Assembly (NCBI GenBank): GCA_963732905.1
Contig: CAVTBM010000006.1
Location: 434,001 to 498,000 of the forward strand
Length of the DNA stretch: 64,000 nt
Reading direction: 5' to 3'
From: DASQZK01 sp963732905
Lineage (GTDB): Bacteria; Bacteroidota; Bacteroidia; Bacteroidales; GCA-2748055
The first letter of the stretch is position 1; each line of letters begins with the position of its first letter. Both the position numbers and the translations under genes were made by a program. The notes under the pieces are model-generated. The model was given only the letters and a program-made list of their open reading frames with translations. It was not told the DNA's origin and did not search any database. Shown piece by piece: positions 26,823 to 35,335 of this stretch.

Positions 26823-27425
26823 TCATCCTAAAAAATACATTGAAAGAATAACAAGGAGAGTCACTCCGAAACCTGTTCCGAGAAAGAACCAGCCAGCCCT
26901 GTAGTTCTTCCTCATCCGGAACCACATGAATACCCCGGTGAGGGCAAAAACGATCAGGGAAAGCGCGGAAAGATCATAAAGAACACCCCAGATGGCATAT
27001 TTCCATCCACCTTTGTACCCCCGGAGATGATGGATACGGTTGATCACCCTTACCGCGGTCTGTTGCTCGGTTTGTCTGATCTGTACACTGTCCAGGTTTG
27101 TACTGACAAGAACCTCCTGGGTAATACCAGGCCGAGCAAAGAAAAACCGCCATCGCCCGTCACGTATACGGGAGGGCTTGTCCATCCGGCCATGCAAATC
27201 ATAGACCCGCCGGAGCTCTTTTCCGAACACTTCCGGCTTGCCCCTGAAAGGAACCGATAAAGGCAGCCGGTTCACATGGATAACCGGTTTACCTTCAGGA
27301 AAAAGGTCGTGCCGTATCATCATCAGGCCGGAAAGCATGAAGAAGGCCGTAAAAACAAGGATCATCATGCTGCTGAACAGATGGATCTTCCGCCATATTT
27401 TTCCTCTTTTTATCCCACCAGCCAT
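26823..27425 (-). CDS. PepSY-type membrane protein (second of a pair)
   Basis: 200 residues from ATG 27425 (MAGGIKRGKIWRKIHLFSSMM). Longer starts upstream would lie inside the preceding gene. It has one N-terminal membrane segment, a periplasmic PepSY-like part (KPSRIRDGRWRFFFARPGITQEVLVSTNLDS), then two C-terminal membrane segments separated by FRMRKNYRAGW. PepSY_TM proteins are linked with metal or reductase functions, but no assigned role exists for this type. It overlaps the previous gene by 16 bases, so the two are translated together. Confidence 0.75.
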   Translation of the reverse strand: MAGGIKRGKIWRKIHLFSSMMILVFTAFFMLSGLMMIRHDLFPEGKPVIHVNRLPLSVPFRGKPEVFGKELRRVYDLHGRMDKPSRIRDGRWRFFFARPGITQEVLVSTNLDSVQIRQTEQQTAVRVINRIHHLRGYKGGWKYAIWGVLYDLSALSLIVFALTGVFMWFRMRKNYRAGWFFLGTGFGVTLLVILSMYFLG

Positions 27426-28024
27426 ATGAACAATGTATATGTAATTGCAAAAAGTGCGGCCCCATTGATCAGAATCCATTCACCGCGTCGCCTGACTGAT
27501 CGCCTGAACCAGAAATAAATACTGATAGAGAGAACGAGAATGGCCGTCATTACCGCCGATTCAGCATAATAGTGCCAGAGTGTGGTGATCCATGCTGCCG
27601 GTTCTCCTGCAGAAGACCCGTGCAATCCGATCATCACGTTCAGCACCTTTTTTCGTGTTTCCTTTACAAAGACAGTATCCCGCCCGGGGTTCAGATCAAC
27701 GTCGTAAATGGCCGCCGGATTTGCGATCTGAAAATGAAACAGGCCTGTTGAATCGGACCTCTGCTCCCAGTAAGGCCTGTACCCGAAAATGTCCAGCTCT
27801 TTCGAAACCGCGGTGATCATGGAGTCGTTTGAAAGATGTTCATCAAGCCTTACAGGGTAAAAATGAGAGGTCGTACTGAAATTTTTTGGGATGAGCTGAT
27901 TGTGGCTGAAGAGCAAACCGGTCGATCCCATGAATATGAGGTAGGCAGCACAGTACAGTCCGCCGTAAATGTGAATTTTGTGAAGATATATGTAAATGAT
28001 ATCCTTTGCCTTTTTCCTGCTCAT
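27410..28024 (-). CDS. PepSY-type membrane protein (first of a pair)
   Basis: 204 residues. N-terminal region KIHIYGGLYCAAYLIFMGSTGLLFSHNQ, typical of the first PepSY_TM segment. A periplasmic part follows (residues about 45-130), then two C-terminal membrane helices with the FWFRRSVRRRGEW linker. Its ATG shares one base with the stop of the TraB-like gene (TAATG), so translation is coupled. It is related to its downstream neighbour in layout (paralogous pair). Confidence 0.75.
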   Translation of the reverse strand: MSRKKAKDIIYIYLHKIHIYGGLYCAAYLIFMGSTGLLFSHNQLIPKNFSTTSHFYPVRLDEHLSNDSMITAVSKELDIFGYRPYWEQRSDSTGLFHFQIANPAAIYDVDLNPGRDTVFVKETRKKVLNVMIGLHGSSAGEPAAWITTLWHYYAESAVMTAILVLSISIYFWFRRSVRRRGEWILINGAALFAITYTLFIWLVG

Positions 28025-28920
28025 TAATTCTTTTCTCTCAGCATTATCGGTTCAACATCGTACCCTTCCTCCCTGAGCTTTAGTATAAGACCGTGCTCTC
28101 CGGCAAGATGCCCCGCACCAACCGCGATGAACGAAGGCTTGTCTTTCATAAAAGCTTCCAGTTTCGGAATCCAGGCATCATTCCGCATTGATATCAGACG
28201 CTCTTCAAAGTCCCCGGGTGCAGTTTCATCAGAAGTTTCTTCCGACATATGGTAGATGTCCTGCTTTTTGTATGTATCCAGAATGTCAGAAAATTCCTTT
28301 TTCATATCCCCCGCATTACTGAAGAACATGTCCATCTGCTTATCATTTGGTATAGAATCGAAAATTCCTACCTGGAATTCAAAACTCTCGAGTCCCTGCA
28401 CCGGTATATTCTTTTTCCTGGCGATTTTCGAGAAATAATTTTCGTAGCCTTCGATTCTCTTCCCGATAACTGAAGGGATTAACGCACTGTAAAAGGCAAA
28501 AGGCTTGAATTTAATATAGGCATTAAACATCATCTCTTTCACGCCCAGGCTGTCCAGAACAAACTGCTTTACCCTGTTGTAATCCTCTTCCGGCATATAA
28601 TCGCGCAAAGTGTGCCCTTCGGGGAGCATCATCTGTTTTGCCCATTCTATTTGTTGCTTCACGGGCACGTCGATGATCATCTCCAGGACCATTTGTTGAC
28701 TCTCCTTTAGTTTTTCATCTACAATCCTGAAAGTTTCAAACTCATTCTTAGGCATAAGATGAATGGTGCCGAAGAGGTACGAAGGTTTTTCCAGGCCGTT
28801 ACCCGAGATTTCCCAAAAAACTGTTTTCGGACCTGACAGTTGTGAAAACAACGGTAAAAGGGAAAAACAAAGGGCTGAAAGGCCGGTAAAAATCAGCCGG
28901 AGTTTGTGCCGGATATTCAT
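28024..28920 (-). CDS. TraB/GumN family protein (TIKI-like)
   Basis: 298 residues from ATG 28920 (MNIRHKLRLIFTGLSALCFSLLPLFSQLSG), which gives a signal peptide. The same frame extends up to 29277, but those codons lie antisense-free inside the upstream GH28 gene and beyond, so I reject the longer form. The GumN/TraB core begins TVFWEISGNGLEKPSYLFGTIHLMPKNEF with the GxxH motif, and closes with FIAVGAGHLAGEHGLILKLREEGYDVEPI carrying the second GxxH. Homologues include the metal-dependent TIKI proteases. It is probably secreted to the periplasm. First gene of a three-gene run with the PepSY pair. Confidence 0.85.
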   Translation of the reverse strand: MNIRHKLRLIFTGLSALCFSLLPLFSQLSGPKTVFWEISGNGLEKPSYLFGTIHLMPKNEFETFRIVDEKLKESQQMVLEMIIDVPVKQQIEWAKQMMLPEGHTLRDYMPEEDYNRVKQFVLDSLGVKEMMFNAYIKFKPFAFYSALIPSVIGKRIEGYENYFSKIARKKNIPVQGLESFEFQVGIFDSIPNDKQMDMFFSNAGDMKKEFSDILDTYKKQDIYHMSEETSDETAPGDFEERLISMRNDAWIPKLEAFMKDKPSFIAVGAGHLAGEHGLILKLREEGYDVEPIMLREKN

Positions 28921-28984
28921 GGAACCATTTTTAAAAGGCCTTAAAAATAAGTAAATATGTTTTAAATCCATGAACTTATATTTT

Positions 28985-31780
28985 TTATATCCCCGGTCTT
29001 TCTCCGGAATAAGGCCAAGCCTGTCCGGAGCCGGAGCTGACAGGCCCTGCAGGATTACTCGTATCATATCCGGGAAATTCACGTCTGTAAAGCTTCGAAA
29101 CTTCCTCAGTGCTGAGTGAACGACTGAAAATAAAGAGATCGCCAATACATCCGTCAAAATGATCTTTCCCCAGGGGGGTAGTTCCAAGGTAGAGATCTGT
29201 CTGATTTGGATACGGAATGGCCACCAGTGGATCCTCTCCAGCCGGCATACCATCAATAAAGAAGATGGCCGAATCATTCCTGATCATGGCAGTAAGCTGA
29301 TGCCATTTCCTGTCGAAGGAATACTTTATCACACCCTGCATATCGGGTGATGCTGCCGCTCCTGAAAAGTTGATCCTGTGCTCACCCGGATTGATCTCCA
29401 GTTCATAGCCGTCAGGTGCATTCCATACCGAGCGCTTACTAAGGATCCTCATATATTTGTTTTCTGTCGGATCATTCACCGAAAACCATACGGATATCGC
29501 CATATCACCCGAAAAATTTAATGAACGGGTATCCGGTATCCGGATAAAGGAACTTTCACCATTAAAGCATGCCCCTCTTCCCGATGCCAGTACCCTGACC
29601 CCCTCCGTCTGGTACGGATTTTTACCGGGATCACTGAAATTCTTCAGATCGTCGGGGGTGAGGATGTGAAGAACTACCGGTTTGTCTATGATCACGGTCT
29701 GATAATCTTTTAACACATTCGGCTTCGTTGCCCTGTCGGTTACCCCGCTGATGTCCAGCGTATATTTTTCTCCCTGGAAAAGTGAGTCGACAGACAGGAT
29801 CACTTCTTCACCCTGGTTGGAAAGGGTGACGTTCCTTATGTCCACGACCGGGCTGAAACGGTAATGTGACGCATCAGCTGCAGAGAGCGTATCCACAGGT
29901 TCTGAAAACGTTATCACCAGTTTATGGTTATTGACCAGCCTGAAATGTTCAACAAAGGGCCGGTCGTGATCGGGAACGGTTTTGATTTTTTGGGACAGGA
30001 AAGAAGAAGTCCGGCCAAAACCATCCCTATAACCTACGGAATAATTATATACCCGGCCTCCTTTCACATGGATATCTGCATAAACCGTGTCGCGGGTTGT
30101 GGCGAGAGGCTTCCCATCCCTCAAAATGACAAAATAACCTGTTCCGCCATCGTCCACGGTTTTTTCCCATGACAGAAGGTTAACGTTAATCCTGTCAGTG
30201 TGTGAAAAGATTTTCAGTTTTGCCGGGGGAGTGTCTCCTGCAGGAACGCCTGAATATGGATTAAATATTCTGATATTGCGTGTGACAGAATCTTTAACCT
30301 GGAGGAAATCCGATATTTTCACGGTATGATCTGTGCCGTATACCCGGATATCTTCAGAATTCCGGATTAAAACAGCAGGTTCACCACCCACCGGCTTTTG
30401 CGGGTAAATATCCCGCATGGTCATGTCATGCACATCGTCGAGGACGATGGCCGGACGCGATTCATCATTTCGCAGGCTCATCTTCACGTTACTCATGTAA
30501 AGTCCCCTGATATGACGAAGGTAGAAGCCGTACGAAGGCAGATTGGTGTTGAACATCCGGTTGATGGGGTAACTCTGTGCAGCATCCGGCACTTCAAGGG
30601 ATACATCCTCTTCCGTACCGCCACCCGGGAAGGAAAAGCTGATATTGGTCAGGGAAAGATTTTGAATATAATTTCCAGCATAGGCTGTGATGGCACAACT
30701 GATTTTTCCCGCCGCCGATCCGGTTATGTCACTGAGCTGAATATTACGGCTCACCCCGTCAGAAAAGCTATCCTCCCCGGCGAAGTCCCTGGCATTGCGT
30801 TTCCCCAGTCTGATGAAAATAGGCGTCTCGATACTGTCAACAACAATATTCCGGACCAGGATATCTTCCATGATTCCACCATCTACATTCCCCATGTCGA
30901 TACCCACCAATCCGGCCCAGCTGCCCAGTGGATGATTCATGACCCTGGCCTCTGAAGGACGTATCACACAGTTTGACACCGTAAAAAACCGGAATCCGCC
31001 AACCGACCCTGTCCCCCATTTAAGCGCCGAAGCCTGGGACCTTAATACACAGTTACTGACAACCACATCTTCACAGGTACGCATACCTTCCGACTTGAAA
31101 ACCAGAGCATCATCACTGGCATCGATGACGCAGCCTGTGACCACCACCTTATGGCATCCGTCAATATCCAGCCCGTCATTATTCAGGTTGCAGTGATTGA
31201 AAATATTCAGATCTTCAAAGCGGAGATTATCACAATGAAAATAACGCTGCATCCAGTAGGCAGAATTTCTCATTGTTATTCCCGACACCGTGATGTTCCG
31301 GCAGTTCACCATCTGGATCCCGAAAGGCCTGTCGGGACTGTCCCCAATATGATTTTGAAACACGCTGTTATCACCGTTCGGATAGAACGTTCCCTTTCCG
31401 GTGATGGTAATATTCTGCTTATCCCTGGCGTATATCATGGCCCGCCTCGGAACCATATCCATCCTTGACAGGATCTCCGGTTCGATCAGAGGATAGACAC
31501 TGATATCCGGAAGGCCCATCCAGACAGATTTCGCAGTAAGCTCAATGGTGATGTCCGAAGCAAGACTGACCGTTCCGGAAAGAAATATACCTTCAGGGAA
31601 AATAATTCTTCCCCCCGTTTGCGAACATTGATCAACAGCCTTCTGGATGGCTGCGGTATTATCGGTAACACCGTCCCCGATGGCTCCGAAACCGGTTATG
31701 TCATAAACTGCCTGCTGACCGAAGCCATTAAGACTGAAGAGCAAAAGGCATAAATGAAATACCAGGAACTGCTTCATCAT
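28985..31780 (-). CDS. Secreted GH28-like polygalacturonase with C-terminal LamG domain
   Basis: 931 residues. Signal peptide (FLVFHLCLLLFSLNGFG). A pectate-lyase-superfamily start (YDITGFGAIGDGVTDNTAAIQKA) leads into a right-handed beta-helix. The GH28 motifs are present as NNDGLDIDG (about 200-208, catalytic Asp 202) and SDDALVFKS (about 222-230); the region equivalent to GHG reads KWGTGSVGG, as in a known GH28 branch. A fibronectin-like segment lies around 540-700, and a LamG/concanavalin-like domain about 760-910 (ACFNGESSFIRIPDTRSLNFSGDMAISVWF). It probably cleaves galacturonic or rhamnose-linked polymers outside the cell. Confidence 0.86.
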   Translation of the reverse strand: MMKQFLVFHLCLLLFSLNGFGQQAVYDITGFGAIGDGVTDNTAAIQKAVDQCSQTGGRIIFPEGIFLSGTVSLASDITIELTAKSVWMGLPDISVYPLIEPEILSRMDMVPRRAMIYARDKQNITITGKGTFYPNGDNSVFQNHIGDSPDRPFGIQMVNCRNITVSGITMRNSAYWMQRYFHCDNLRFEDLNIFNHCNLNNDGLDIDGCHKVVVTGCVIDASDDALVFKSEGMRTCEDVVVSNCVLRSQASALKWGTGSVGGFRFFTVSNCVIRPSEARVMNHPLGSWAGLVGIDMGNVDGGIMEDILVRNIVVDSIETPIFIRLGKRNARDFAGEDSFSDGVSRNIQLSDITGSAAGKISCAITAYAGNYIQNLSLTNISFSFPGGGTEEDVSLEVPDAAQSYPINRMFNTNLPSYGFYLRHIRGLYMSNVKMSLRNDESRPAIVLDDVHDMTMRDIYPQKPVGGEPAVLIRNSEDIRVYGTDHTVKISDFLQVKDSVTRNIRIFNPYSGVPAGDTPPAKLKIFSHTDRINVNLLSWEKTVDDGGTGYFVILRDGKPLATTRDTVYADIHVKGGRVYNYSVGYRDGFGRTSSFLSQKIKTVPDHDRPFVEHFRLVNNHKLVITFSEPVDTLSAADASHYRFSPVVDIRNVTLSNQGEEVILSVDSLFQGEKYTLDISGVTDRATKPNVLKDYQTVIIDKPVVLHILTPDDLKNFSDPGKNPYQTEGVRVLASGRGACFNGESSFIRIPDTRSLNFSGDMAISVWFSVNDPTENKYMRILSKRSVWNAPDGYELEINPGEHRINFSGAAASPDMQGVIKYSFDRKWHQLTAMIRNDSAIFFIDGMPAGEDPLVAIPYPNQTDLYLGTTPLGKDHFDGCIGDLFIFSRSLSTEEVSKLYRREFPGYDTSNPAGPVSSGSGQAWPYSGERPGI

Positions 31781-31804
31781 GAAAATATATTGATTAGGGG
31801 ATCA

Positions 31805-31812
31805 CAAAGGTA
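31805..31812 (-). promoter_or_regulatory. -7 box for the GH28 gene
   Basis: TACCTTTG on the minus strand, an exact TAnnTTTG match, 24 bases before the ATG at 31780. Confidence 0.55.
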
Positions 31813-32117
31813 CTGATTAAAGATGAAAGACCAGGAAACATCAGCTCAATTAAGTCCCGTCTCTGTGCAAAACCAGACGGAATTTTTAAAGGCACAGCTC
31901 TTGTCACAAAATCTTAGCCGATACGGTCCTGCACCTTTTAAACAATGCGCAGTGAATTTTCCCACAAATGTTTTTGAAGGCTGTCGTTCGCCCCTGAATT
32001 GACCACACGCGTCTATGATTTCCCGGATGCGGCATCTTTAAAAAACGTCCTGGTGACCATTGAGAACCCTGAAATATTCTCTTCAGGTTATCATAAAAAA
32101 TTCACATTTCAGGTTTT
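31813..32117. other. Non-coding stretch between GH28 and YccF genes
   Basis: About 300 bases with no complete gene. One plus-strand frame (31978-32127) is free of stops for 50 codons and has protein-like composition (LTTRVYDFPDAASLK...). It begins with a TGA in a frame opened by ATG 31945 and has no other start. This may be a gene remnant or chance. Confidence 0.4.
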
Positions 32118-32495
32118 TCAGCGATGGTAGGAAACGGTTCTGCCGAAAGGGGTGAGAGCCAGGGAAGCCATCTTGAAATGTTGAATTCCGAAAGGCAGGC
32201 CGATGATGGTCAGGCAAAGAAGAAGTCCGAAGCCGAAGTGGGTCAGGGCAATCCAGAATCCGCCAATGAGAAGCCAGATGATATTTAACAGGGTTGTGAG
32301 ACAACCGGTAGGCTGCGACAGATAAACCGAATCACGGCCGAATGGCCACAGTGCAAGGCTGGCAAGCTTCAGGGTTTGAAAGGCAAAAGGGATTCCAACA
32401 ATGGTGATCATCAGCAGAAGACTTGCAACGACATATTCAACGGCGATGATAAGTCCGCCGAAGATCAGCCATACCAGGTTACCGATAAGTCTCAT
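32118..32495 (-). CDS. YccF family inner-membrane protein
   Basis: 125 residues containing two copies of the YccF domain: NLVWLIFGGLIIAVEYVVASLLLMITIVGIPFAFQTLKLASLALWPFG, then NIIWLLIGGFWIALTHFGFGLLLCLTIIGLPFGIQHFKMASLALTPFG. Each copy has two membrane segments and ends in the conserved (L/M)ASLAL(W/T)PFG. Function of the family is unknown. Full length and intact. Confidence 0.93.
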   Translation of the reverse strand: MRLIGNLVWLIFGGLIIAVEYVVASLLLMITIVGIPFAFQTLKLASLALWPFGRDSVYLSQPTGCLTTLLNIIWLLIGGFWIALTHFGFGLLLCLTIIGLPFGIQHFKMASLALTPFGRTVSYHR

Positions 32496-32593
32496 TTCAC
32501 GTAAAATATTTTATTTATATTACTGGCCCCGTAACCCGTCCCGCTACAGCGGGAGTACTTACATGCATCAGTCCTCTTAAATTTAGCGTAATT

Positions 32594-32765
32594 TTACTCC
32601 CGTTGGTCGTGAGACCGCTTCGCTAAGTTACTCCCTTCGGTCGTGAGACCGCTTCGCTAAGTTACTCCCTTCGGTCGTGAGACCGCTTCGCTAAGTTACT
32701 CCCTTCGGTCGTGAGACCGCTTCGCTAAGTTACTCCCTTCGGTCGTGAGACCGCTTCGCTAAGTT
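32594..32765. repeat. Tandem array of five 34-bp units
   Basis: Five head-to-tail units of TTACTCCCTTCGGTCGTGAG plus 14 further bases (ACCGCTTCGCTAAG). The landmark GTGAGACC recurs at about 32609, 32643, 32677, 32711 and 32745. The first unit differs by CGTTGG for CTTCGG; the others are identical. Each unit contains the hairpin CGGTC-GTGA-GACCG. There are no variable spacers, so it is not a CRISPR array. Confidence 0.93.
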
Positions 32766-32939
32766 CACATCCTTTTGTGCCACCTCCATTTAAAATTATC
32801 GTTTTGTCATGGCAGTTACACAAACCTCTTCAGGCGATGTAGCGAAAATGAATCAATAATCTATGAAAGGTACCACAAATATACGGTTAGTGAATTTCCC
32901 CGGCCTGATAAATTGATAGATCCCGGAATGAAAAAAAAA
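32766..32939. other. Remaining spacer before the kbl downstream remnant
   Basis: About 170 bases with no supportable gene, RNA or clear hairpin terminator. Confidence 0.4.
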
Positions 32940-33038
32940 TTATAGCTCCCGACCCACGATCCGGAGAGGTTCCGGAACGCCGTACCATTCAAACCATACT
33001 TTGAGCTCATTCCCGGTGAAATTCCGGGCCTTCTTCTG
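32940..33038 (-). pseudogene. Possible coding remnant in frame behind the kbl stop
   Basis: Directly after the kbl TAA, the same minus-strand frame stays open for 32 codons to a second TAA. It reads QKKARNFTGNELKVWFEWYG and then VPEPLRIVGREL. The composition (WFEWYG, PLRIV) looks like genuine protein, but there is no start codon. It could be the tail of a decayed gene or, less likely, readthrough of kbl. Chance cannot be excluded at this length. Confidence 0.3.
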
Positions 33039-34229
33039 TTAACCTATAACTTTCAGCTCTTTACCTACTTTAATAAATGCTCCGAGAGCTTTATCCAGAT
33101 GCTGGCGGGTATGGGCGGCAGAGAGTTGCACCCTGATACGTGCCTGTCCCTGTGCAACAACGGGGTAATAGAATCCAATGACATAGATTCCCTCTTCGAG
33201 CAGTTTAGCTGCAAAATCCTGTGACAGCCTGGCATCATAAAGCATTACTGCACAGATCGCAGAACCAGAGGGTTTCAGGTCGAAGCCGGCTTCTTCCATT
33301 TTTCCAACGAAATAGCTGGTGTTCTCATGCAGCCTGTCCTGCAGCTCAGTGGTTTCGCTCATCATGTCAATCATGCGGATGCCAGCACTTACCACTACCG
33401 GAGGCAATGAATTGGAGAAGAGGTAAGGTCTTGACCTCTGTCGCAGCATTTCGATGATCTCTTTTCGTCCCGTGGTGAAGCCTCCGATGGCACCTCCAAA
33501 GGCTTTTCCCAGGGTACCGGTGATGATATCCACTTCACCCCGGATATTAAAATGTTCAGTCACTCCTCTTCCCGTTTTTCCCACGACGCCTGCCGAATGG
33601 CATTCATCAACCATAACCATGGCATCATATTTTTTGGCCAGCTCAACGATTTTATCCACCGGCGCAATATGTCCGTCCATGGAGAAAACGGCATCTGAAA
33701 CGATCAGCCTGAAGCGATCAGCCTGTGCTTCCTTAAGTCTTTCTTCCAGGTCGTTCATATCAGCCGTTTTATACCTGTATCGCTTTGCTTTGCAAAGTCT
33801 GACCCCATCGATGATGGAAGCATGGTTCAGTTCATCGGAGATAATGGCATCCTCGGTTCCGAGCAACGGTTCAAAAACTCCTCCGTTGGCATCGAAACAG
33901 GCCGCATAAAGAATCGTGTCTTCCGTTCCGAAAAATCCTGCGATTTTCTTTTCAAGGGTCTTGTGCAGATCGGTGGTCCCGCATATAAAGCGCACCGACG
34001 ACATGCCGTAACCATGCGAATCCAGTGCTTCCCGGGCAGCTTTTACGAGCTCAGGATGATCTGAAAGCCCCAGGTAATTATTGGCACAGAAATTCAGTAC
34101 TTTCTGGCCGGTGTTCAGCTTTATCTCCGCATCCTGAGGTGAAACGATGATCCTCTCATCTTTGAACAGTCCGTTATCGCGGATCTGTTTCAGTTCATGC
34201 TGAAGATGTTCTTTGATTTTACCGTACAT
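33039..34229 (-). CDS. kbl: Glycine C-acetyltransferase (2-amino-3-ketobutyrate CoA ligase)
   Basis: Splits 2-amino-3-ketobutyrate with CoA into glycine and acetyl-CoA, with PLP. 396 residues. Family motifs: NFCANNYLGLSDHPEL, HGYGMSSVRFICGT, DELNHASIIDGVRL, VDECHSAGVVGKTGRG, and the PLP-Lys segment IITGTLGKAFGGAIGG. It lies 12 bases behind tdh in the same direction, giving the two-step threonine-to-glycine pathway. Confidence 0.97.
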   Translation of the reverse strand: MYGKIKEHLQHELKQIRDNGLFKDERIIVSPQDAEIKLNTGQKVLNFCANNYLGLSDHPELVKAAREALDSHGYGMSSVRFICGTTDLHKTLEKKIAGFFGTEDTILYAACFDANGGVFEPLLGTEDAIISDELNHASIIDGVRLCKAKRYRYKTADMNDLEERLKEAQADRFRLIVSDAVFSMDGHIAPVDKIVELAKKYDAMVMVDECHSAGVVGKTGRGVTEHFNIRGEVDIITGTLGKAFGGAIGGFTTGRKEIIEMLRQRSRPYLFSNSLPPVVVSAGIRMIDMMSETTELQDRLHENTSYFVGKMEEAGFDLKPSGSAICAVMLYDARLSQDFAAKLLEEGIYVIGFYYPVVAQGQARIRVQLSAAHTRQHLDKALGAFIKVGKELKVIG

Positions 34230-34241
34230 CTCTTATCTGTT

Positions 34242-35201
34242 TTAAAGATTCAAATTAAGTTTTGTTCTGACCTCCCGGAGCATGATATCCGTAACAGCGG
34301 AGAGATCATAGTCATAGTGGAAACCCCAGTCCTTCCTGGCAATACTGTCGTCGAGATTTTTGGGCCAGGTATCAGCGATATCCTGCCTGAAATCGGGCTT
34401 ATAGCTGATGGTAAAACCGGCAATATGTTTTTTGATTTCCCGGAAAGCCTCATCGGGAGTCATGCTGAAACCACCCAGGTTATAGCTGCTGTGGGTGGTC
34501 AGTTTAGACTGTTCGGCTTCCATGAGTTCGATAGTTGCACGGATGGCATCAGGCATAAAGAGCATTGGAAGAGCTGTATCAGCGGTCAGAAAACACTCGT
34601 AGCATCCCTGCCGGATGGCTTCGTAAAAGATCTCCACGGCATAATCGGTGGTTCCTCCGCCTGCTTCCGTTTTATAACTGATCAGACCCGGATAACGGAT
34701 ACTTCTGACATCCACATCAAATTTACTGCGGTAATAATCGCACCAACGTTCACCTGCCAGTTTGGAGATACCGTAAACGGTCACAGGCTCCATGATAGTG
34801 AGCTGTGGCGTATGTATCCTCGGAGTTGTAGGACCGAAAACCGCTATAGAACTGGGCCAGAAAACTTTTCTGACATCCTCCACCATCTTGGCGATCTCCA
34901 GCACGTTCATCAGGCTCTCCATATTGATATGCCATGCCTGAGTGGGCAGTTTTTCCGCATTCCCCGACAGTACCGCCGCCAGATGATAGATCTGGTTTAT
35001 CCTGTTCCTGATAATAAAATGGATCAGCTGTTTATCGTCCATCACATCGAGGACCTGGAAGGGGCCTCCCTCAACAATATCTTTTGGTCCCGGCTTAATA
35101 TCCGTCGCAAAAACGTTTGAATCACCATAGATCTTTCTCAGTTCAACCACCAGCTCTGAACCAATCTGTCCGGCGGCACCAATTACCATGATACGGTCCA
35201 T
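34242..35201 (-). CDS. tdh: L-threonine 3-dehydrogenase, short-chain (epimerase-like) type
   Basis: Oxidises L-threonine to 2-amino-3-ketobutyrate with NAD. 319 residues of the extended SDR family: Rossmann loop IGAAGQIGSELV, catalytic Ser in WPSSIAVFGPTTP, and YGISK with the catalytic Tyr and Lys (about 143-147). The segment RYPGLISYKTEAGGGTTDYAVEIFYEA is typical of SDR-type Tdh and distinguishes it from the zinc-dependent enzyme. A near-consensus -7 box (TACTTTCG on the minus strand, 35237-35244) precedes it. First gene of the tdh-kbl operon. Confidence 0.94.
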   Translation of the reverse strand: MDRIMVIGAAGQIGSELVVELRKIYGDSNVFATDIKPGPKDIVEGGPFQVLDVMDDKQLIHFIIRNRINQIYHLAAVLSGNAEKLPTQAWHINMESLMNVLEIAKMVEDVRKVFWPSSIAVFGPTTPRIHTPQLTIMEPVTVYGISKLAGERWCDYYRSKFDVDVRSIRYPGLISYKTEAGGGTTDYAVEIFYEAIRQGCYECFLTADTALPMLFMPDAIRATIELMEAEQSKLTTHSSYNLGGFSMTPDEAFREIKKHIAGFTISYKPDFRQDIADTWPKNLDDSIARKDWGFHYDYDLSAVTDIMLREVRTKLNLNL

Positions 35202-35310
35202 ATAATTTGCAGAATTTTCAGGTTTACTTCAGGGAACGAAAGTAGGAAGAACTTCGGCGGTAAAAAATGATTAATAACATGAGCTATCGAAAGAAAAATC
35301 TGATTTTACC

Positions 35311-35318
35311 TATCTTTG
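35311..35318 (+). promoter_or_regulatory. -7 box for gltX
   Basis: TATCTTTG, an exact TAnnTTTG match, 17 bases before ATG 35336. It lies inside a longer possible open frame and therefore decides the gltX start. Confidence 0.6.
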
Positions 35319-35335
35319 CAAGAAACATTTTCATC

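Noticed and set aside
28921..29277. Longer start for the TraB/GumN gene up to 29277
   Set aside because: The extra codons lie inside the 3' end of the GH28 gene on the same strand, and the ATG at 28920 gives a good signal peptide.
31945..32127. Selenocysteine-type gene: ATG frame with one internal TGA
   Set aside because: Only 10 codons precede the TGA, no SECIS-like hairpin is obvious, and no family is recognised. More likely a remnant or chance.
32594..32765. CRISPR array
   Set aside because: Units are directly joined with no variable spacers and no cas gene is nearby.
35267..35335. Upstream ATG for gltX
   Set aside because: It would place the perfect -7 box inside the gene and adds residues not seen in the family.
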